From the NCBI RefSeq assembly GCF_001431625.1, contig NZ_LLXT01000131.1:1-33083 (forward strand): a stretch of DNA of 33,083 nucleotides, in the 5' to 3' direction. A program made the position numbers and the translations under genes. The DNA is from Stenotrophomonas geniculata ATCC 19374 = JCM 13324. GTDB lineage: Bacteria > Pseudomonadota > Gammaproteobacteria > Xanthomonadales > Xanthomonadaceae. Each line of letters begins with the position of its first letter. Position 1 is the first letter of the stretch. Shown here piece by piece: positions 16,391 to 26,380 of this stretch. Below the pieces are notes generated by a model. It was not told the DNA's origin. It made no database searches and was given only the letters and a program-made list of their open reading frames with translations.

Positions 16391-17647
16391 ATGGACATGC
16401 ATCCGTTGCTGCAGGTCCTGTTCCAGTTCGCCTTCTACTACCCGATGGTGATGGCGTTCTTCTGGATGTCGGGCGGCCTGTATTACTACTTCCGGCGCGA
16501 ACGCCATTCGCGTCCACGCAACGACCCGCCGCTGATGGTCGATCCACCGTTCGCGAGCCTGCTGATTCCCTGTCACAACGAGTCCGCGAACCTCGACGAC
16601 ACGCTCGGCGCGGCGCTGGCACAGCGCTACCCGGCCGACTACGAAGTGATCGCCATCGACGACGGCAGCAGCGACGACACCGGTGCGCGGCTGGACGCCC
16701 TGGCGGCAAAGCACCCACGGCTGCGCGTGCTGCACCTGGACCGCAACCTGGGCAAGGCCAATGCGCTGCGCATGGGTGCACTCGCCGCGCGTTCGGAGTA
16801 CCTGGTGTGCATCGACGGCGACGCGATGCTGGAGGAGCATGCGCTGCACTGGATGATCTGGCACCTGGTCAGCGGCAACCGGGTCGGCGCGGTGACCGGC
16901 AATCCGCGCATCCGCAACCGCTCCACCCTGCTCGGACGCCTGCAGGTGGCCGAGTTCTCCTCGATCATCGGCATGATCAAGCGCGCGCAGCGCGTATACG
17001 GGCGCATCTTCACCATCTCCGGGGTGATCGCCGGCTTCCGCCGTACCGCCCTGCACCAGGTGGGCTGGTGGTCGGATGACATGGTGACCGAAGACATCGA
17101 CATCAGCTGGCGCCTGCAGCGGGCGCACTGGGACATTCGCTACGAACCCAACGCACTGTGCTTCATCCTGATGCCGGAAACGCTGAAGGGGCTGTGGAGG
17201 CAGCGGCTGCGCTGGGCCCAGGGTGGCGTGGAGGTGATGCTGCGCCACGCCCGCTCGCTGCTGCACTGGAAGGAGCGGCGCATGTGGGGCGTACTGCTGG
17301 AGTACGTGCTGAGCGTGATCTGGGCTTACACCATGTTGTTCATCGTGGTGCTGTGGGCGCTGGGCAAGTTCATCGAACTGCCGCCGCAGCTGCATATCGC
17401 CAGCCTGCTGCCGGAATGGCACGGCGTGATCCTGGCCCTGGTCTGCCTGCTGCAGTTCGCCAGCAGCCTGATCATCGACCGTCGTTACGAAACACAGATT
17501 GGACGCAACTACTTCTGGGTCATCTGGTACCCGATGGCGTACTGGTTGATCAGCCTTTCCACCACCCTGGTGGCGTTGCCGAAAACCCTGCTGCGCCGTC
17601 GCAGCAAGCGCGCCACCTGGACCAGTCCCGATCGGGGGATCCGATGA
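16391..17647 (+). CDS. pgaC: PNAG synthase glycosyltransferase PgaC
   Basis: Inner-membrane processive family 2 glycosyltransferase that polymerises UDP-GlcNAc into PNAG. The 418-aa protein has an N-terminal helix (about 10-33), a GT-A domain with DDGSSDD (Asp90/91), DGD (Asp142, Asp144), TED (Asp235, catalytic base) and QRLRW (271-275), then two or three C-terminal helices (about 300-325, 345-365 and 375-395). The spacing of the D, D, D, QxxRW motifs is standard for the family. The ATG is one base after the pgaB stop, and its own stop overlaps the pgaD ATG. In other species c-di-GMP activates the PgaC-PgaD complex. Confidence 0.95.
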   Translation: MDMHPLLQVLFQFAFYYPMVMAFFWMSGGLYYYFRRERHSRPRNDPPLMVDPPFASLLIPCHNESANLDDTLGAALAQRYPADYEVIAIDDGSSDDTGARLDALAAKHPRLRVLHLDRNLGKANALRMGALAARSEYLVCIDGDAMLEEHALHWMIWHLVSGNRVGAVTGNPRIRNRSTLLGRLQVAEFSSIIGMIKRAQRVYGRIFTISGVIAGFRRTALHQVGWWSDDMVTEDIDISWRLQRAHWDIRYEPNALCFILMPETLKGLWRQRLRWAQGGVEVMLRHARSLLHWKERRMWGVLLEYVLSVIWAYTMLFIVVLWALGKFIELPPQLHIASLLPEWHGVILALVCLLQFASSLIIDRRYETQIGRNYFWVIWYPMAYWLISLSTTLVALPKTLLRRRSKRATWTSPDRGIR

Positions 17648-18114
17648 ACGCACAACGCCCGTCCAACCGCTTCGACTCGCGGATGATCCGCAAGCCGCAT
17701 CGCCAACCACGCTTCCAGCGCACCGCCTGGGGCTTCGTCACCCTCGCGTTCTGGGGGTTCTACTTCTACCTGTGGGCACCGTTGGTGACCCTGCTCTCGT
17801 GGCTGATCGGCGGGCAGATGGCCTGGCAGCAGCTGTACGAGCGCAAGAACCAGTTCGACCCCTATGTGCTGGTGGCGCTGCCGCTGATGCTGCTGTGTGC
17901 CAGCGTGCTGCTGATCGGCTGGGCCGAGTACAACCGCGCGCGCTTCCGCGGCCACGACCGGCGCCTGCCGCGGCCGCTGGCCAGCCTCAACGAAGTGGCC
18001 GCCGACCTGGGGGCCAGCACCGGGCTGGCCGAGCGCCTGCTCGGCTGCAAGGCCGCCACGCTGCACATGGACGATCACGCGCGGCCGATCGGCATCCGCC
18101 GCGAGGTGGTGTAA
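17644..18114 (+). CDS. pgaD: PNAG biosynthesis accessory protein PgaD
   Basis: Small inner-membrane partner of PgaC. In E. coli the two proteins together bind c-di-GMP and make PNAG. The 156-aa protein has two helices (about 28-58 and 73-95), a basic N-terminus (SRMIRKPHRQPRFQRTAWG) and a cytoplasmic tail. Sequence identity in this family is low, so the call rests on size, topology and position directly after pgaC (ATGA overlap). Last gene of the operon, followed by SMAG repeats before the convergent proA. Confidence 0.88.
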   Translation: MNAQRPSNRFDSRMIRKPHRQPRFQRTAWGFVTLAFWGFYFYLWAPLVTLLSWLIGGQMAWQQLYERKNQFDPYVLVALPLMLLCASVLLIGWAEYNRARFRGHDRRLPRPLASLNEVAADLGASTGLAERLLGCKAATLHMDDHARPIGIRREVV

Positions 18115-18130
18115 CCCGACAACCCGGTGG

Positions 18131-18225
18131 GTGCCGACCCTGGTCGGCACTTGCTTTGGTAGATGCCGACCTTGGTCGGCACCGGGGTCTACCGCGAAGA
18201 CCATCCACGCACGGCGTGGATCTAC
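18131..18225. repeat. Array of three SMAG-type palindromes
   Basis: Unit 1: stem GTGCCGACC/GGTCGGCAC at 18131-18150, with a degraded GTAG. Unit 2: GTAGATGCCGACC at 18159 onward, ending 18182. Unit 3, inverted: ATCCACGC/GCGTGGAT at 18203-18221, then CTAC at 18222-18225. The array fills the space between convergent pgaD and proA, and the last unit overlaps the proA stop codon. Confidence 0.8.
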
Positions 18226-19469
18226 GTGCGCGTCTGCCCTTCACCGCGCACGACGAACCGTTCGACGGTGAGTGCTTCCAGGCCCATCGGGCCGTAGGCG
18301 TGCAGGCGCGTGGTGGAAATACCGATCTCGCTGCCCAGGCCCAACTGCCCACCATCGGAAAAGCGCGATGAGGCATTCACCATCACCACCGCCGAACGCA
18401 GCGCGTTGACGAAGCGCTCGGCGTGGACCGCCTCTTCGGTCGCAATCACTTCGGTATGGTCGGAGGTATAGCGGCGGATGTGCGCGATGGCCGCATCGAG
18501 GTCATCCACCACCCGCACGGCCAGCACCAGATCCAGGAACTCGGCGGCGTAATCCGCATCGGTGGCTGCGTTGCTACCCGGCAGCAACGGCTGCGCAGCC
18601 GCGTCGGCGCGCAGCTCCACGCCGCGCTCGCCGAGCGCCTGTGCCACGCGCGGCAGGAACGCTTCGGCCACATCACGGTGCACCAGCAGGGTCTCCAGCG
18701 AATTGCAGGCCGACGGACGACTGCACTTTCCGTCCACAAGCAGATCGATGGCTTTGCCGAGGTCGGCGCTGGCATCCACGAACAGGTGGCAGACACCCTT
18801 GTAGTGCTTGATCACCGGCACCCGCGCATGTTCGGCAACGAAGCGGATCAGGCCTTCGCCGCCGCGCGGAATCGCCAGATCGATCAGTTCCTGCAGCTGC
18901 AGCAGTTCCAGCATCGCTTCGCGGCGCAGGTCGGTCAGCACGGTCACCGCCGCCGGTGGCACGCCATTGGCCTTGAGCGCGCCCGCCAACGCCTGGGCGA
19001 TGGCTGTGTTGGAATGGATGGCTTCGGAGCCACCGCGCAGGATCACGCCATTGCCGGCCTTCAGGCACAGCGCAGCCGCTTCGGCGGTCACGTTCGGGCG
19101 CGCCTCATAGATCATTGCGATCACACCCAGCGGCACGCGTACCTTCTGCACGCGGATGCCGTTTGGACGCACATCGTCGCGGGTGATCTGGCCGACGGGA
19201 TCGGGCAGCGCGGCGACCTCACGCACGGCTTCGGCCATCGCGAACAGGCGTGCCGGGTCCAGCGCCAGGCGGTCGAGCATGGCGCTGCCAACGCCCTTGT
19301 CGCGCGCGGCGGCGAGGTCACGTGCATTACCGGCAAGGATCAGCCCGGCATTCACTTCCAGCGCCTGTGCCATGGCCAGCAGCAGCGTGCGGCGGGCCGC
19401 ACTGTCGAGGCCGGCAACGTTCTGGGCCGCGTCACGGCAGGCACGCGCCTGCGTTTCGATGTCGCTCAT
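18222..19469 (-). CDS. proA: Gamma-glutamyl phosphate reductase (proline synthesis)
   Basis: Reduces gamma-glutamyl phosphate to glutamate-5-semialdehyde with NADPH, the second step of proline synthesis. The 415-aa protein is of the aldehyde dehydrogenase superfamily; the catalytic Cys is 255 in [33 protein letters not shown] (120-140) is the usual ProA segment. The ATG at 19469 was chosen for its AAGGA Shine-Dalgarno; an in-frame ATG at 19493, overlapping the proB stop (ATGA), would add eight residues and is a fair alternative. Last gene of the arg-pro run; its TAG stop lies inside a SMAG repeat. Confidence 0.95.
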   Translation of the reverse strand: MSDIETQARACRDAAQNVAGLDSAARRTLLLAMAQALEVNAGLILAGNARDLAAARDKGVGSAMLDRLALDPARLFAMAEAVREVAALPDPVGQITRDDVRPNGIRVQKVRVPLGVIAMIYEARPNVTAEAAALCLKAGNGVILRGGSEAIHSNTAIAQALAGALKANGVPPAAVTVLTDLRREAMLELLQLQELIDLAIPRGGEGLIRFVAEHARVPVIKHYKGVCHLFVDASADLGKAIDLLVDGKCSRPSACNSLETLLVHRDVAEAFLPRVAQALGERGVELRADAAAQPLLPGSNAATDADYAAEFLDLVLAVRVVDDLDAAIAHIRRYTSDHTEVIATEEAVHAERFVNALRSAVVMVNASSRFSDGGQLGLGSEIGISTTRLHAYGPMGLEALTVERFVVRGEGQTRT

Positions 19470-19489
19470 CGGGGAGTCCTTCAAACCGG

Positions 19490-20647
19490 TCATGGCAGCA
19501 CCAGATCGTCGCGATGGACGACGCTGCCGCCGTAGTTGTAGCCCAGCACGGCCTCGATGTCGCGCGAATGGCGGCCGGCGATCCGGCGCACATCGTCGGC
19601 CGCGTACTGGCTGACGCCGCGCGCGACGCAGACACGGCCCTGCGGCGCGTTCCAGCACACCTGCACCATGTCGCCACGGCGGAACACGCCCTCCGCGCCG
19701 GTGATGCCACCGGGCAGCAGCGAGGCGCCCTTCTCGCGCATGGCCTGCGCCGCGCCGGCATCGATCACGATCGCGCCCTCGACCAGCGGCGCGTGCCGCA
19801 GCCAGTGCTTGCGTGCGGCCTCGCGGCTGCGTGCGGCATGGATACGGGTACCGAACAGGCGATCCTGCGCCAGCGCGCGCACCACGTCGCCACTGCGGCC
19901 ATTGAACAGATAGGTTTCTATGCCGAGGCGACCGGCCTTCGCCGCCGCCTCCAGCTTGGTGCGCATGCCGCCGGTACCAGCGCGCGAGCCGGCGCCACCG
20001 GCCATCGCCAGCACCTCGTCACTCAGTTCCGGCACGTCGTGCAACGGCCGCGCGTCGGCCACGGTGCGCGGGTCGGCGCTGTACAGGCCGTCGATGTCAG
20101 TGGCGATGAACAGTGCATCGGCATCGACCAGCGCCGCCACGGTCGCGGCCAGGTTGTCGTTGTCGCCGAGCTTGAGCTCGTCCACCGACACGGTGTCGTT
20201 CTCGTTGACCACCGGCAACGCACCCAGCCGCAGCAGTTCGTTGAGGGTAGCGCGTGCGTTGAGGTAGCGGCGGCGGTTGCGCAGGTCGTCGTGGGTCAGC
20301 AGCACCTGCGCCACCGGGCGCTCGAAGAAGCGCTGCCAGAGCCCGATCAGCTGGGCCTGGCCGAGCGCGGCCAGCGCCTGCCGCGCCGCCATCGCCGCGC
20401 CGGGCTCATCGGCCCGCGGCAGGATCGCGCGCCCGGCAGCGACCGCGCCGGACGATACGATCACTACCTCACGCCCGGCCAGTACATTGGCCGAGACGAA
20501 CTGTGCCAGGCCCAGCGCGTGGCGTGGCGACAGGCCGCCGCCATCGGCTGCCAGCAGGCTGCTGCCGACCTTCAGCACTGCACGCCGCCATGGTGGCAGC
20601 GCTTGTTCGGGGAACGGCGAGGCGACGTGGGCAGCGTGCTGGATCAT
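19490..20647 (-). CDS. proB: Glutamate 5-kinase (proline synthesis)
   Basis: Phosphorylates glutamate at the gamma position, the first and proline-inhibited step of proline synthesis. The 385-aa protein has an amino-acid kinase domain (about 22-260) with VLKVGSS at 24-30, VSSGAVAAG near 64, [17 protein letters not shown] and the ATDIDGLY segment, followed by a C-terminal PUA domain (about 290-370). Starts 11 nt after the yciI-like gene stop with no clear Shine-Dalgarno; it overlaps or nearly overlaps proA downstream. Confidence 0.96.
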   Translation of the reverse strand: MIQHAAHVASPFPEQALPPWRRAVLKVGSSLLAADGGGLSPRHALGLAQFVSANVLAGREVVIVSSGAVAAGRAILPRADEPGAAMAARQALAALGQAQLIGLWQRFFERPVAQVLLTHDDLRNRRRYLNARATLNELLRLGALPVVNENDTVSVDELKLGDNDNLAATVAALVDADALFIATDIDGLYSADPRTVADARPLHDVPELSDEVLAMAGGAGSRAGTGGMRTKLEAAAKAGRLGIETYLFNGRSGDVVRALAQDRLFGTRIHAARSREAARKHWLRHAPLVEGAIVIDAGAAQAMREKGASLLPGGITGAEGVFRRGDMVQVCWNAPQGRVCVARGVSQYAADDVRRIAGRHSRDIEAVLGYNYGGSVVHRDDLVLP

Positions 20648-20658
20648 CGGTCAGGCTC

Positions 20659-20922
20659 TCAGCGAGTGTTCCATTCGTGCACGGTCAGGTCGGAGGCCTG
20701 CATCGTCACCAGCGGATCGGTGGCGACGATGGCCTGTGCCTGCGCCAGGCTGTCCACGTTGCACAGCACATAGGCGCCACCGCTGCCATCGGCGAAGCCG
20801 CCGGTCAGCTGCAGCTTTCCCTGCGCCTGCAACGCATCGAGGAAGTCACGATGCGGCTGCACGGCGGCGGCATTGAAACCGGGCCGGCGCATGGCCAACA
20901 CCAGGTAGACCGTGCCCGCCAT
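20659..20922 (-). CDS. YciI-like protein
   Basis: An 87-aa protein of the YciI family (ferredoxin-like fold, related to muconolactone isomerase-type domains). The family pattern is visible: [15 protein letters not shown] at the N-terminus, HRDFLDALQAQGKL, a Gly-rich turn GGFADGSGGAYVL, then the helix with AQAIVATDP and the closing strand LTVHEW. The biochemical role is unknown. Its ATG shares a base with the argH stop (TGATG) and proB starts 11 nt after its end, so it is co-translated inside an amino-acid biosynthetic operon. Confidence 0.85.
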   Translation of the reverse strand: MAGTVYLVLAMRRPGFNAAAVQPHRDFLDALQAQGKLQLTGGFADGSGGAYVLCNVDSLAQAQAIVATDPLVTMQASDLTVHEWNTR

Positions 20923-22217
20923 CAGGACAGCGCCTGCCAGCGCGCGCGCAGTTCATCCAGGCGCAGGTCGGCTGCCGAACCCGGCGACACGCGAGCGGCC
21001 AGGCTGCCTTCCGGCGTGCGCCCCTGCCCTGCACTATCGGCACCGGCCGCAGCGGCCTTGTAGGCCTCGCGGAACGGCACACCAGCCACGGCCGCTTCCA
21101 CGGCAACGTCGGTGGCATACATGCCCGAGTCGATCGCTGCGCGCAGCCTGTCGTCACGCCACTCCAGATTGGCCAGCAGCGCCGGCAGCAGCTCCAGCGC
21201 GGCCAGGCCACGGCCGAAGCCATGGAAGATGGCGCCCTTGGACGACTGCAGGTCGCGATGGTAGCCCGACGGCAGCGACAGCAGCTGCTCGATCTCGGTG
21301 CGCGCGGCGGCGACGCTGGCATGGGTGGCGCGCATCAGCTCGATCACATCCGGGTTGCGCTTGTTGGGCATGATCGAGCTGCCGGTGGTGTACTGCGCCG
21401 GCAGTGCGACGAAGCCGAACTCGGCGCTGGTGAACAGCGACAGGTCCCAGGCGATGCGGCGCAGGTCCAGGGTGGCGCCACCGAGGGCTTCCAGCGCGGC
21501 CAGCTCGAACTTGCCCCGCGACAGCTGCGCGTAGATCGGCGAGATCTGCATGCGCGCGAAACCGAGCGCAGCCGTGGTGTGTTCGCGGTCCAGCGGCAGA
21601 TTGACGCCATAACCGGCGGCGGTGCCCAGCGGGTTGGCATCGATCAGTGCATGGGTGTCACGGGCGCGGATGGCATTGTCGATGAAGGCCTCGGACCAGC
21701 CCGCCCACCACATGCCGGCCGAGGACACCACGGCACGCTGGATGTGGGTATAGCCGGGTATCGGCAGGTCCTTCTCGGCCTGCGCACGGTCCAGCGCGAC
21801 CTTGGCCACTTCGGCGCTGAGCTGCGCCACGCGCTGCAGCTTCTCTTTCAGCCACAGGCGGGTGGCCACCAGGATCTGGTCGTTGCGGCTGCGGCCGGTG
21901 TGGATCTTGCGGCCGGCGTCGCCGAGGCGTTCGGTCAACCGCGCTTCGATCGCCGAGTGGCCATCTTCGTACTGCGTATCCAGCACGAAGCGGCCTTCGC
22001 GGAAGTCCTGCGCCAGGATCTCCAGTTCGCGCAGCAGGCCTTCCAGCTCGTCGGCGCTGAGGATGCCGATGTGCTGCAGGCCCTGTGCATGCGCGGCGCT
22101 GGCGGCGATGTCGTGCAGGAAGAATTCGCGATCGAGGATCACGTCGTCGCCGGCGAGGAAGGTCTGGATCTGGGCGTCGACGGCGACGCCGGGCTTCTGC
22201 CAAAGAAGGTCTGCCAT
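20922..22217 (-). CDS. argH: Argininosuccinate lyase
   Basis: Cleaves argininosuccinate to arginine and fumarate, the last step of arginine synthesis. The 431-aa protein of the aspartase/fumarase superfamily carries the signature [12 protein letters not shown], the HTGRSRND substrate-binding segment and the GYTHIQRA motif with the catalytic-region His. It differs from common ArgH enzymes (SxMPQKKN, THLQ), consistent with a diverged Xanthomonadaceae lineage. The ATG at 22217 follows GGAG and gives the normal N-terminus MADLLWQK. In the run between argC (20-nt gap) and the yciI-like gene. Confidence 0.93.
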   Translation of the reverse strand: MADLLWQKPGVAVDAQIQTFLAGDDVILDREFFLHDIAASAAHAQGLQHIGILSADELEGLLRELEILAQDFREGRFVLDTQYEDGHSAIEARLTERLGDAGRKIHTGRSRNDQILVATRLWLKEKLQRVAQLSAEVAKVALDRAQAEKDLPIPGYTHIQRAVVSSAGMWWAGWSEAFIDNAIRARDTHALIDANPLGTAAGYGVNLPLDREHTTAALGFARMQISPIYAQLSRGKFELAALEALGGATLDLRRIAWDLSLFTSAEFGFVALPAQYTTGSSIMPNKRNPDVIELMRATHASVAAARTEIEQLLSLPSGYHRDLQSSKGAIFHGFGRGLAALELLPALLANLEWRDDRLRAAIDSGMYATDVAVEAAVAGVPFREAYKAAAAGADSAGQGRTPEGSLAARVSPGSAADLRLDELRARWQALS

Positions 22218-22237
22218 GGGGGCTCCGGAATACGTGT

Positions 22238-23191
22238 TCAGTGCGGGATCGACGTCAGTTCGTCGATGCCCAGCGCGAGGTTGAGGTTCTGCATGGCCTG
22301 GGTGGCCGCGCCCTTGAGCAGGTTGTCCAGGGTCGCCACCACCACGACCCGCTTGCCGCCCGGGGCCAGGGTGAAGCCACCGACCTGGGCACCGTGGCGA
22401 CCGGCAATGCGGCTGACCCACGGCGCTTCATCCACCACTTCGATCAAGGGTTCGCCGGCATAGGCCTGCTGGAAGCGCTCGACGATCTGCTCGCGGGTCT
22501 GCACCCGGTTCAGCCACAGATTGGCGGTGAGCGTGATGCCACGGAAATGCGGCGCGACGTGCGGCATGAACTCGACCGCCACGCCCAGCTGCACGGACAC
22601 TTCGCGCTCGTGCACGTGGTTGGTCAGCGCATACGGCATCAGGTTGTCGGCCAGCAGTTCAACGTTGTTCTTGTCCGACGGCGTGGTACCGGCACCGGAG
22701 TAGCCGGAGACACCGAAGCACTGCGGCGGACCGGCCAGCAGGTCCAGCAGCGGATGCACCACCAGCTGCATTGCCGTGGCATAGCAGCCCGGGTTGCTGA
22801 TGTGCTTCTGGCCGTTGTAGCGGCCGCGGGTCAGCTCCGGCAGGCCGTAGTACCAGCTGTTGTCGAAGCGGTAGTCGGCCGAGAGATCGACGATGACAGT
22901 GTCCGGCTTCGCGGTTTCAAGCGCGGCCACGAACGGCGCGGCCAGGCCATTGGGCAGGGCCAGGATCACCGCATCCACGCCCTTGGCGGCCACCGCGTCG
23001 GCGTCCAGGTTCTCGTACTGCAGGTCACCCTGGAATTCCGGATGGTGATCGGACAGGCGCTGCCCGGCGCGCTCGCGCGAGGAGACGAAAGCCAGTTTCA
23101 GCCGCGGATGGGCGGCCACCAGCTTGATCAGCTCGGCACCGGTATGGCCGCGGGCACCGACGATACCCAGGGTGAAAGTCGAATCGTTCAT
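22238..23191 (-). CDS. argC: N-acetyl-gamma-glutamyl-phosphate reductase
   Basis: Reduces N-acetylglutamyl phosphate to the semialdehyde with NADPH, the third step of arginine synthesis. The 317-aa protein has a Rossmann start [16 protein letters not shown], active-site Cys136 in SNPGCYATA and a likely catalytic His in NHVHE. The ATG at 23191 overlaps the GNAT gene stop (ATGA); an in-frame start at 23239 would lie inside that gene. Confidence 0.96.
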   Translation of the reverse strand: MNDSTFTLGIVGARGHTGAELIKLVAAHPRLKLAFVSSRERAGQRLSDHHPEFQGDLQYENLDADAVAAKGVDAVILALPNGLAAPFVAALETAKPDTVIVDLSADYRFDNSWYYGLPELTRGRYNGQKHISNPGCYATAMQLVVHPLLDLLAGPPQCFGVSGYSGAGTTPSDKNNVELLADNLMPYALTNHVHEREVSVQLGVAVEFMPHVAPHFRGITLTANLWLNRVQTREQIVERFQQAYAGEPLIEVVDEAPWVSRIAGRHGAQVGGFTLAPGGKRVVVVATLDNLLKGAATQAMQNLNLALGIDELTSIPH

Positions 23192-23790
23192 GCGTGACTG
23201 TCCAGGCGGTACTGCAGGTGGCGCTTCACGCCCTGCCATTCCGCATCGATGATGGAGAAGATGACGGTGTCGCGCGGCGTGCCGTCGGCATGCCGCTTGT
23301 GGTTGCGCAGCACGCCGTCCTGCTTGGCGCCGAGGCGGGCGATGGCGGTACGCGAAGTAAAGTTGAACCAGCTGGTTTCCAGCACCACGCTGATGCAGCC
23401 CATGGCCTCGAAGGCGTGCTGCAGCAGCAACAGCTTGGCTTCGGTGTTGGCGCCGGTGCGCTGCACACGCGGCGCATACCAGGTGTAGCCGAGACTGAGC
23501 TTGGGCACGCCGGCATCCATGTCGTAGAAGCGCGTGCTGCCGATGATCTCGCCCGCCGCATCGCGGATCACGAAGGGCAGCACCTTGCCTTCAGCCTGCG
23601 CCTGCAGCGCGGCCTGCACATAGTGCTCGACCCGCTGCGGGGACGGCACCTGGGTGTACCAGAGCTGGTCCAGGCCGCTGCCTTCAAGCGCATCGCGCAG
23701 GCCCGGCACGTGCTCCATCTGCAGCGGCTTCAGGGTTACGTGCTGGCCGCGCAGGGTGGGAACCGTGTTCCAGGCATCGAGGTTGCTCAT
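23188..23790 (-). CDS. GNAT-family N-acetyltransferase in the arg cluster
   Basis: A 200-aa GNAT acetyltransferase of the RimJ/RimL type. Visible motifs: [10 protein letters not shown] (98-107), the acetyl-CoA loop region [35 protein letters not shown] and a C-terminal [11 protein letters not shown]. The substrate is unknown; relatives acetylate ribosomal protein N-termini, amino acids or small amines. It starts 3 nt after the stop of the fused NAGS-kinase gene and overlaps argC by 4 nt, so it is made together with arginine enzymes. It is not the classical ArgA, since NAGS activity is expected from the fusion protein. Confidence 0.88.
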   Translation of the reverse strand: MSNLDAWNTVPTLRGQHVTLKPLQMEHVPGLRDALEGSGLDQLWYTQVPSPQRVEHYVQAALQAQAEGKVLPFVIRDAAGEIIGSTRFYDMDAGVPKLSLGYTWYAPRVQRTGANTEAKLLLLQHAFEAMGCISVVLETSWFNFTSRTAIARLGAKQDGVLRNHKRHADGTPRDTVIFSIIDAEWQGVKRHLQYRLDSHA

Positions 23791-23793
23791 CGC

Positions 23794-25122
23794 TCAGCCC
23801 TGCAGGCTCGGGGTGCGCTGCGCGCAATGATCGACATAGGTCTTGATCCGGTCGATGCCATCGGCACCGAACCAGAACACCTTCCACTGATCCTGCTTGT
23901 AGCAGCCATCGGACTCGGCGTAGTAGAAGTGATTGATCGGGTTGCCGTGGCGCGAGCGCCAGAACAGCTGCGGGGTTTCCTCCAGCATCACGTTCCATAC
24001 TGCGCGGCCCAGGCCCTCGCCCTGCGCGTCGTCGAGCACGGCGAACTTGTCCAGGTACACGCCCTCTGCCTCGTCGGTGAGGATCACCGCGGTGCGGTAG
24101 TTCTCGCTGACATAGGCACGCAACAGTTTGGTCTTCTCGAAGTAGTCCGGCACCAGGGTGCGGCCGAAACTGGATTCGATCAGGCCCTTCAGGCGCGGCA
24201 GGTCCAGTTCGTCCCAGGCGGTGGCGCGCAGTACTTTCTCGCCCTTGCGTACCAGCGTGCCCGAGCCCTTGTGGGTGAACAGTTCCTTGGCCAGGTCGGC
24301 CGGACGGGTGATCGACACCGACGATTCCAGCGGCAGGCGATCAAGCAGATCCTTGATCTGTTCGATCTTCACCTTCATGCCGCCGTGGATCCACGGCTGC
24401 GCGATCAGATGGTCGTACTCGGTGGACAGGTTGATCGAATCGATCACGTTGCCCTGCTCGTCCAGCAGGCCGCCGGTGCCGGTCAGGAAGATGATCTTGT
24501 ACGGCTGCAGTTCCTGCACCAGCTCGTTGGCGGCGAAGTCGGCGTTGACGTTGAGGATCTGGCCGCCGGCGGTCTCACCCAGGCTGGTGATGACCGGGAT
24601 CGAACCGGCGCGCAGGCTGGCCTCGATTGGCGCCAGGTTGACCTTCTTCACCTCGCCGACCAGGCCGTAGGTGTCCACGTCCAGGTACTCGGCCTCGAAC
24701 ACACCACCGGTGATCGAGGTGGCGCGCGCGCCGTTCTGCTGCAGCGCCTCGACCAGGCGCAGGTTGGACTGCTGGAACACCCGGCGCACGATCGCCAGCG
24801 CTTCCGGCGAGGTCACGCGCAGGCCGTTCACGGTCTGCTTCTCGATGCCGGCGGCCGACAGCTCGGCATCCAGCTGCGGGCCGGCGCCGTGCAGCACGAT
24901 CGGGGTCAGACCGACCTCCTGCAGGAACGACAGCGAGGAGGTCAGCGCGTCGAGGTCGTCGCGCAGCACCGCGCCCCCGACCTTGACCACGGCGAAGCGC
25001 TTGGCATCCAGCTGCGAAAAGCGCTTGAGGTACTGGCTGATCTCCTTCGCGCTGGCCATGCTGGAAAGCAGGCGCACGATGGTCTGGCGGGTCTGGCGGT
25101 GGGGCTGGAGGGCAGGAGACAT
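23794..25122 (-). CDS. argB: Bifunctional N-acetylglutamate synthase-kinase (ArgA/ArgB fusion)
   Basis: A 442-aa protein that both acetylates glutamate and phosphorylates N-acetylglutamate, the first two arginine steps. Residues about 40-285 are an amino-acid kinase domain (VVKVGGAVL 45-53, [19 protein letters not shown]). Residues about 295-440 are an acetyltransferase domain like that of animal NAGS ([37 protein letters not shown]). Xanthomonas campestris has a characterised enzyme of this build, related to mammalian NAGS. The ATG at 25122 has a weak Shine-Dalgarno; Met22 is an alternative start. Two domains and context make the call firm; the relative activities are inferred. Confidence 0.93.
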   Translation of the reverse strand: MSPALQPHRQTRQTIVRLLSSMASAKEISQYLKRFSQLDAKRFAVVKVGGAVLRDDLDALTSSLSFLQEVGLTPIVLHGAGPQLDAELSAAGIEKQTVNGLRVTSPEALAIVRRVFQQSNLRLVEALQQNGARATSITGGVFEAEYLDVDTYGLVGEVKKVNLAPIEASLRAGSIPVITSLGETAGGQILNVNADFAANELVQELQPYKIIFLTGTGGLLDEQGNVIDSINLSTEYDHLIAQPWIHGGMKVKIEQIKDLLDRLPLESSVSITRPADLAKELFTHKGSGTLVRKGEKVLRATAWDELDLPRLKGLIESSFGRTLVPDYFEKTKLLRAYVSENYRTAVILTDEAEGVYLDKFAVLDDAQGEGLGRAVWNVMLEETPQLFWRSRHGNPINHFYYAESDGCYKQDQWKVFWFGADGIDRIKTYVDHCAQRTPSLQG

Positions 25123-25147
25123 TTCGGTTTCGTCGGAAAGGGAAGAA

Positions 25148-26236
25148 TCAGGCGCCGGCGGCGATGATGCGGTGCACGGCGTCGGTGTAGCGCTGCAGCT
25201 GCTCCAGCGTCACGAACTCGTCGGCGGTGTGGGCCTGGGCGATGTCGCCCGGGCCGAACACCAGCGTGGTGTAGCCACCGGCCGAGAACAGCGAGGCCTC
25301 GGTCCAGAAGTCCACCGCGTTGCCGATCGGCAGGTCCAGCGCATCGGCCACGTCGCGCGCCAGCAGGCGGCGGTTCTCGGCTTCGGCGATGTCACCGGCC
25401 GGCAGGCTGGGGCCACGGAAGGTTTCGGTGAACAGTGCCGCCTGCGGCTCGGCGAAGCCGGCAAAGGTCGCCAGCAACGCATCGATATCCATCGACGGCA
25501 GCGGACGGAAACCGAAGCGCACTTCGGCAGCGGGCGCGATCATGTTGGCCTTGATGCCACCTTCGACGCGACCGATGTTGAAGCGCAGGCCGGTCAGCCC
25601 GCCGAAGCGCGCCGACGCCAGCGATTCCACGTGATCCAGCGCGCGGTTGCCCCAGCGCATGGCCTGATGCAGCGCGCTGGCGGCTGCATCCTGCTTGCCC
25701 GAGGCATGCCCCGCGCGGCCAGCGAACTGCATCAGCACCGAGCTGATGCCACGGTGCGCCAGCACCGCCTCGCTCATGGTCGGCTCGGCCACCAGCACCG
25801 CTTCATACGGCAGGCCACGGGCCAGGAACGCAGCGATGCAGCGCGGATCGTTGGCTTCTTCATCGCTGGAGAACAGGAAGGCTGCATCACCGTCGCTGGC
25901 ATTGGCTGCGGCCACCAGTGCGGCGGCCGCGCCCTTGATGTCACACACGCCCAGACCGACCACGCGGTCGTCCAGGCGGCGCATCACGTGCGGGTCGGCA
26001 CTCCAGTGCGGCGAATCCGGCACGGTATCCAGGTGTACGTTGAACAGGTACTTCGGCGTCCCGCGCACGGCGTACAGGCTGACCGCACCGGCGCCGTGGT
26101 CGATCACCTCGACGTTGAAGCCGGGCAGGTTCGCGCGCAGGTAATCGAAGATGCCACCGGTGGTGATCGCACGCGGCGGGTTGCGGGTGTCGAAGGACAC
26201 CAGCGCCTGCAGGTGATCGAGCGTCTGTTCAAGCAT
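25148..26236 (-). CDS. argE: N-acetyl-L-citrulline deacetylase (ArgE-like, M20 family)
   Basis: Zinc amidohydrolase of peptidase family M20, 362 aa. Metal and catalytic residues: His68 and Asp70 in NVHLDT, Asp99 in GVCDIKG, Glu126/127 in SSDEEAND, Glu151 in VAEPT, and a late His in AHTADEF. In Xanthomonas the corresponding enzyme removes the acetyl group from N-acetylcitrulline, because carbamoylation happens before deacetylation. The presence of acetylornithine carbamoyltransferase in the same run supports that here; it might also act on acetylornithine. AGGA lies about 10 nt before the ATG. The 132-bp gap to argG holds a SMAG and two hairpins. Confidence 0.92.
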   Translation of the reverse strand: MLEQTLDHLQALVSFDTRNPPRAITTGGIFDYLRANLPGFNVEVIDHGAGAVSLYAVRGTPKYLFNVHLDTVPDSPHWSADPHVMRRLDDRVVGLGVCDIKGAAAALVAAANASDGDAAFLFSSDEEANDPRCIAAFLARGLPYEAVLVAEPTMSEAVLAHRGISSVLMQFAGRAGHASGKQDAAASALHQAMRWGNRALDHVESLASARFGGLTGLRFNIGRVEGGIKANMIAPAAEVRFGFRPLPSMDIDALLATFAGFAEPQAALFTETFRGPSLPAGDIAEAENRRLLARDVADALDLPIGNAVDFWTEASLFSAGGYTTLVFGPGDIAQAHTADEFVTLEQLQRYTDAVHRIIAAGA

Positions 26237-26260
26237 GAATCAACAATCCTGTGGAATTCC

Positions 26261-26282
26261 GCCGGGCATGGCCCGGCGCTAC
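26261..26282 (-). repeat. SMAG monomer between argG and argE'
   Basis: Read on the minus strand it is GTAG then GCCGGGC/GCCCGGC arms around CAT. It lies in the transcribed spacer, in the same direction as the arg mRNA. It is nearly the same palindrome as 27580-27602, in opposite orientation. Confidence 0.8.
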
Positions 26283-26302
26283 CGGAATGCGTCTGGTGGA
26301 GA

Positions 26303-26325
26303 GCCCCCTTCTTGTTGAAGGGGGC
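26303..26325 (-). other. Strong hairpin in argG-argE' spacer
   Basis: GCCCCCTTC and GAAGGGGGC (9 bp, perfect) enclose a 5-nt loop TTGTT. No T-run follows on either strand, so it is not a clear terminator. It may be an mRNA processing or stability element. Confidence 0.6.
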
Positions 26326-26359
26326 GCGCCAACGGCGCAGGGTTGAGGTGGAATGCGTG

Positions 26360-26380
26360 GTCAACCGCTCAGCGGTTGAC
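26360..26380 (-). other. Inverted repeat with the argG stop codon as loop
   Basis: GTCAACCGC and GCGGTTGAC form a perfect 9-bp stem around a 3-nt loop that is the argG TGA codon itself (26369-26371). In the mRNA the last three sense codons pair with the nine bases after the stop. Confidence 0.7.

Noticed and set aside
16313..17710. Long open frame antisense to pgaC/pgaB
   Set aside because: GC-rich codon bias keeps antisense frames open; the product is His/Gln/Arg-rich with no domain, while the plus strand has full PgaC motifs.
18131..18225. CRISPR-like repeats
   Set aside because: The units are palindromic, differ in stem sequence and spacing, and have GTAG ends; they are SMAG repeats.
19470..19493. 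proA start at the ATG overlapping proB (19493)
   Set aside because: Possible, but the ATG at 19469 has a much better Shine-Dalgarno and normal N-terminus, so it was preferred.
23194..25167. 657-codon open frame opposite argC/GNAT/argB
   Set aside because: It is antisense to three well-supported enzymes and has repetitive low-information composition.
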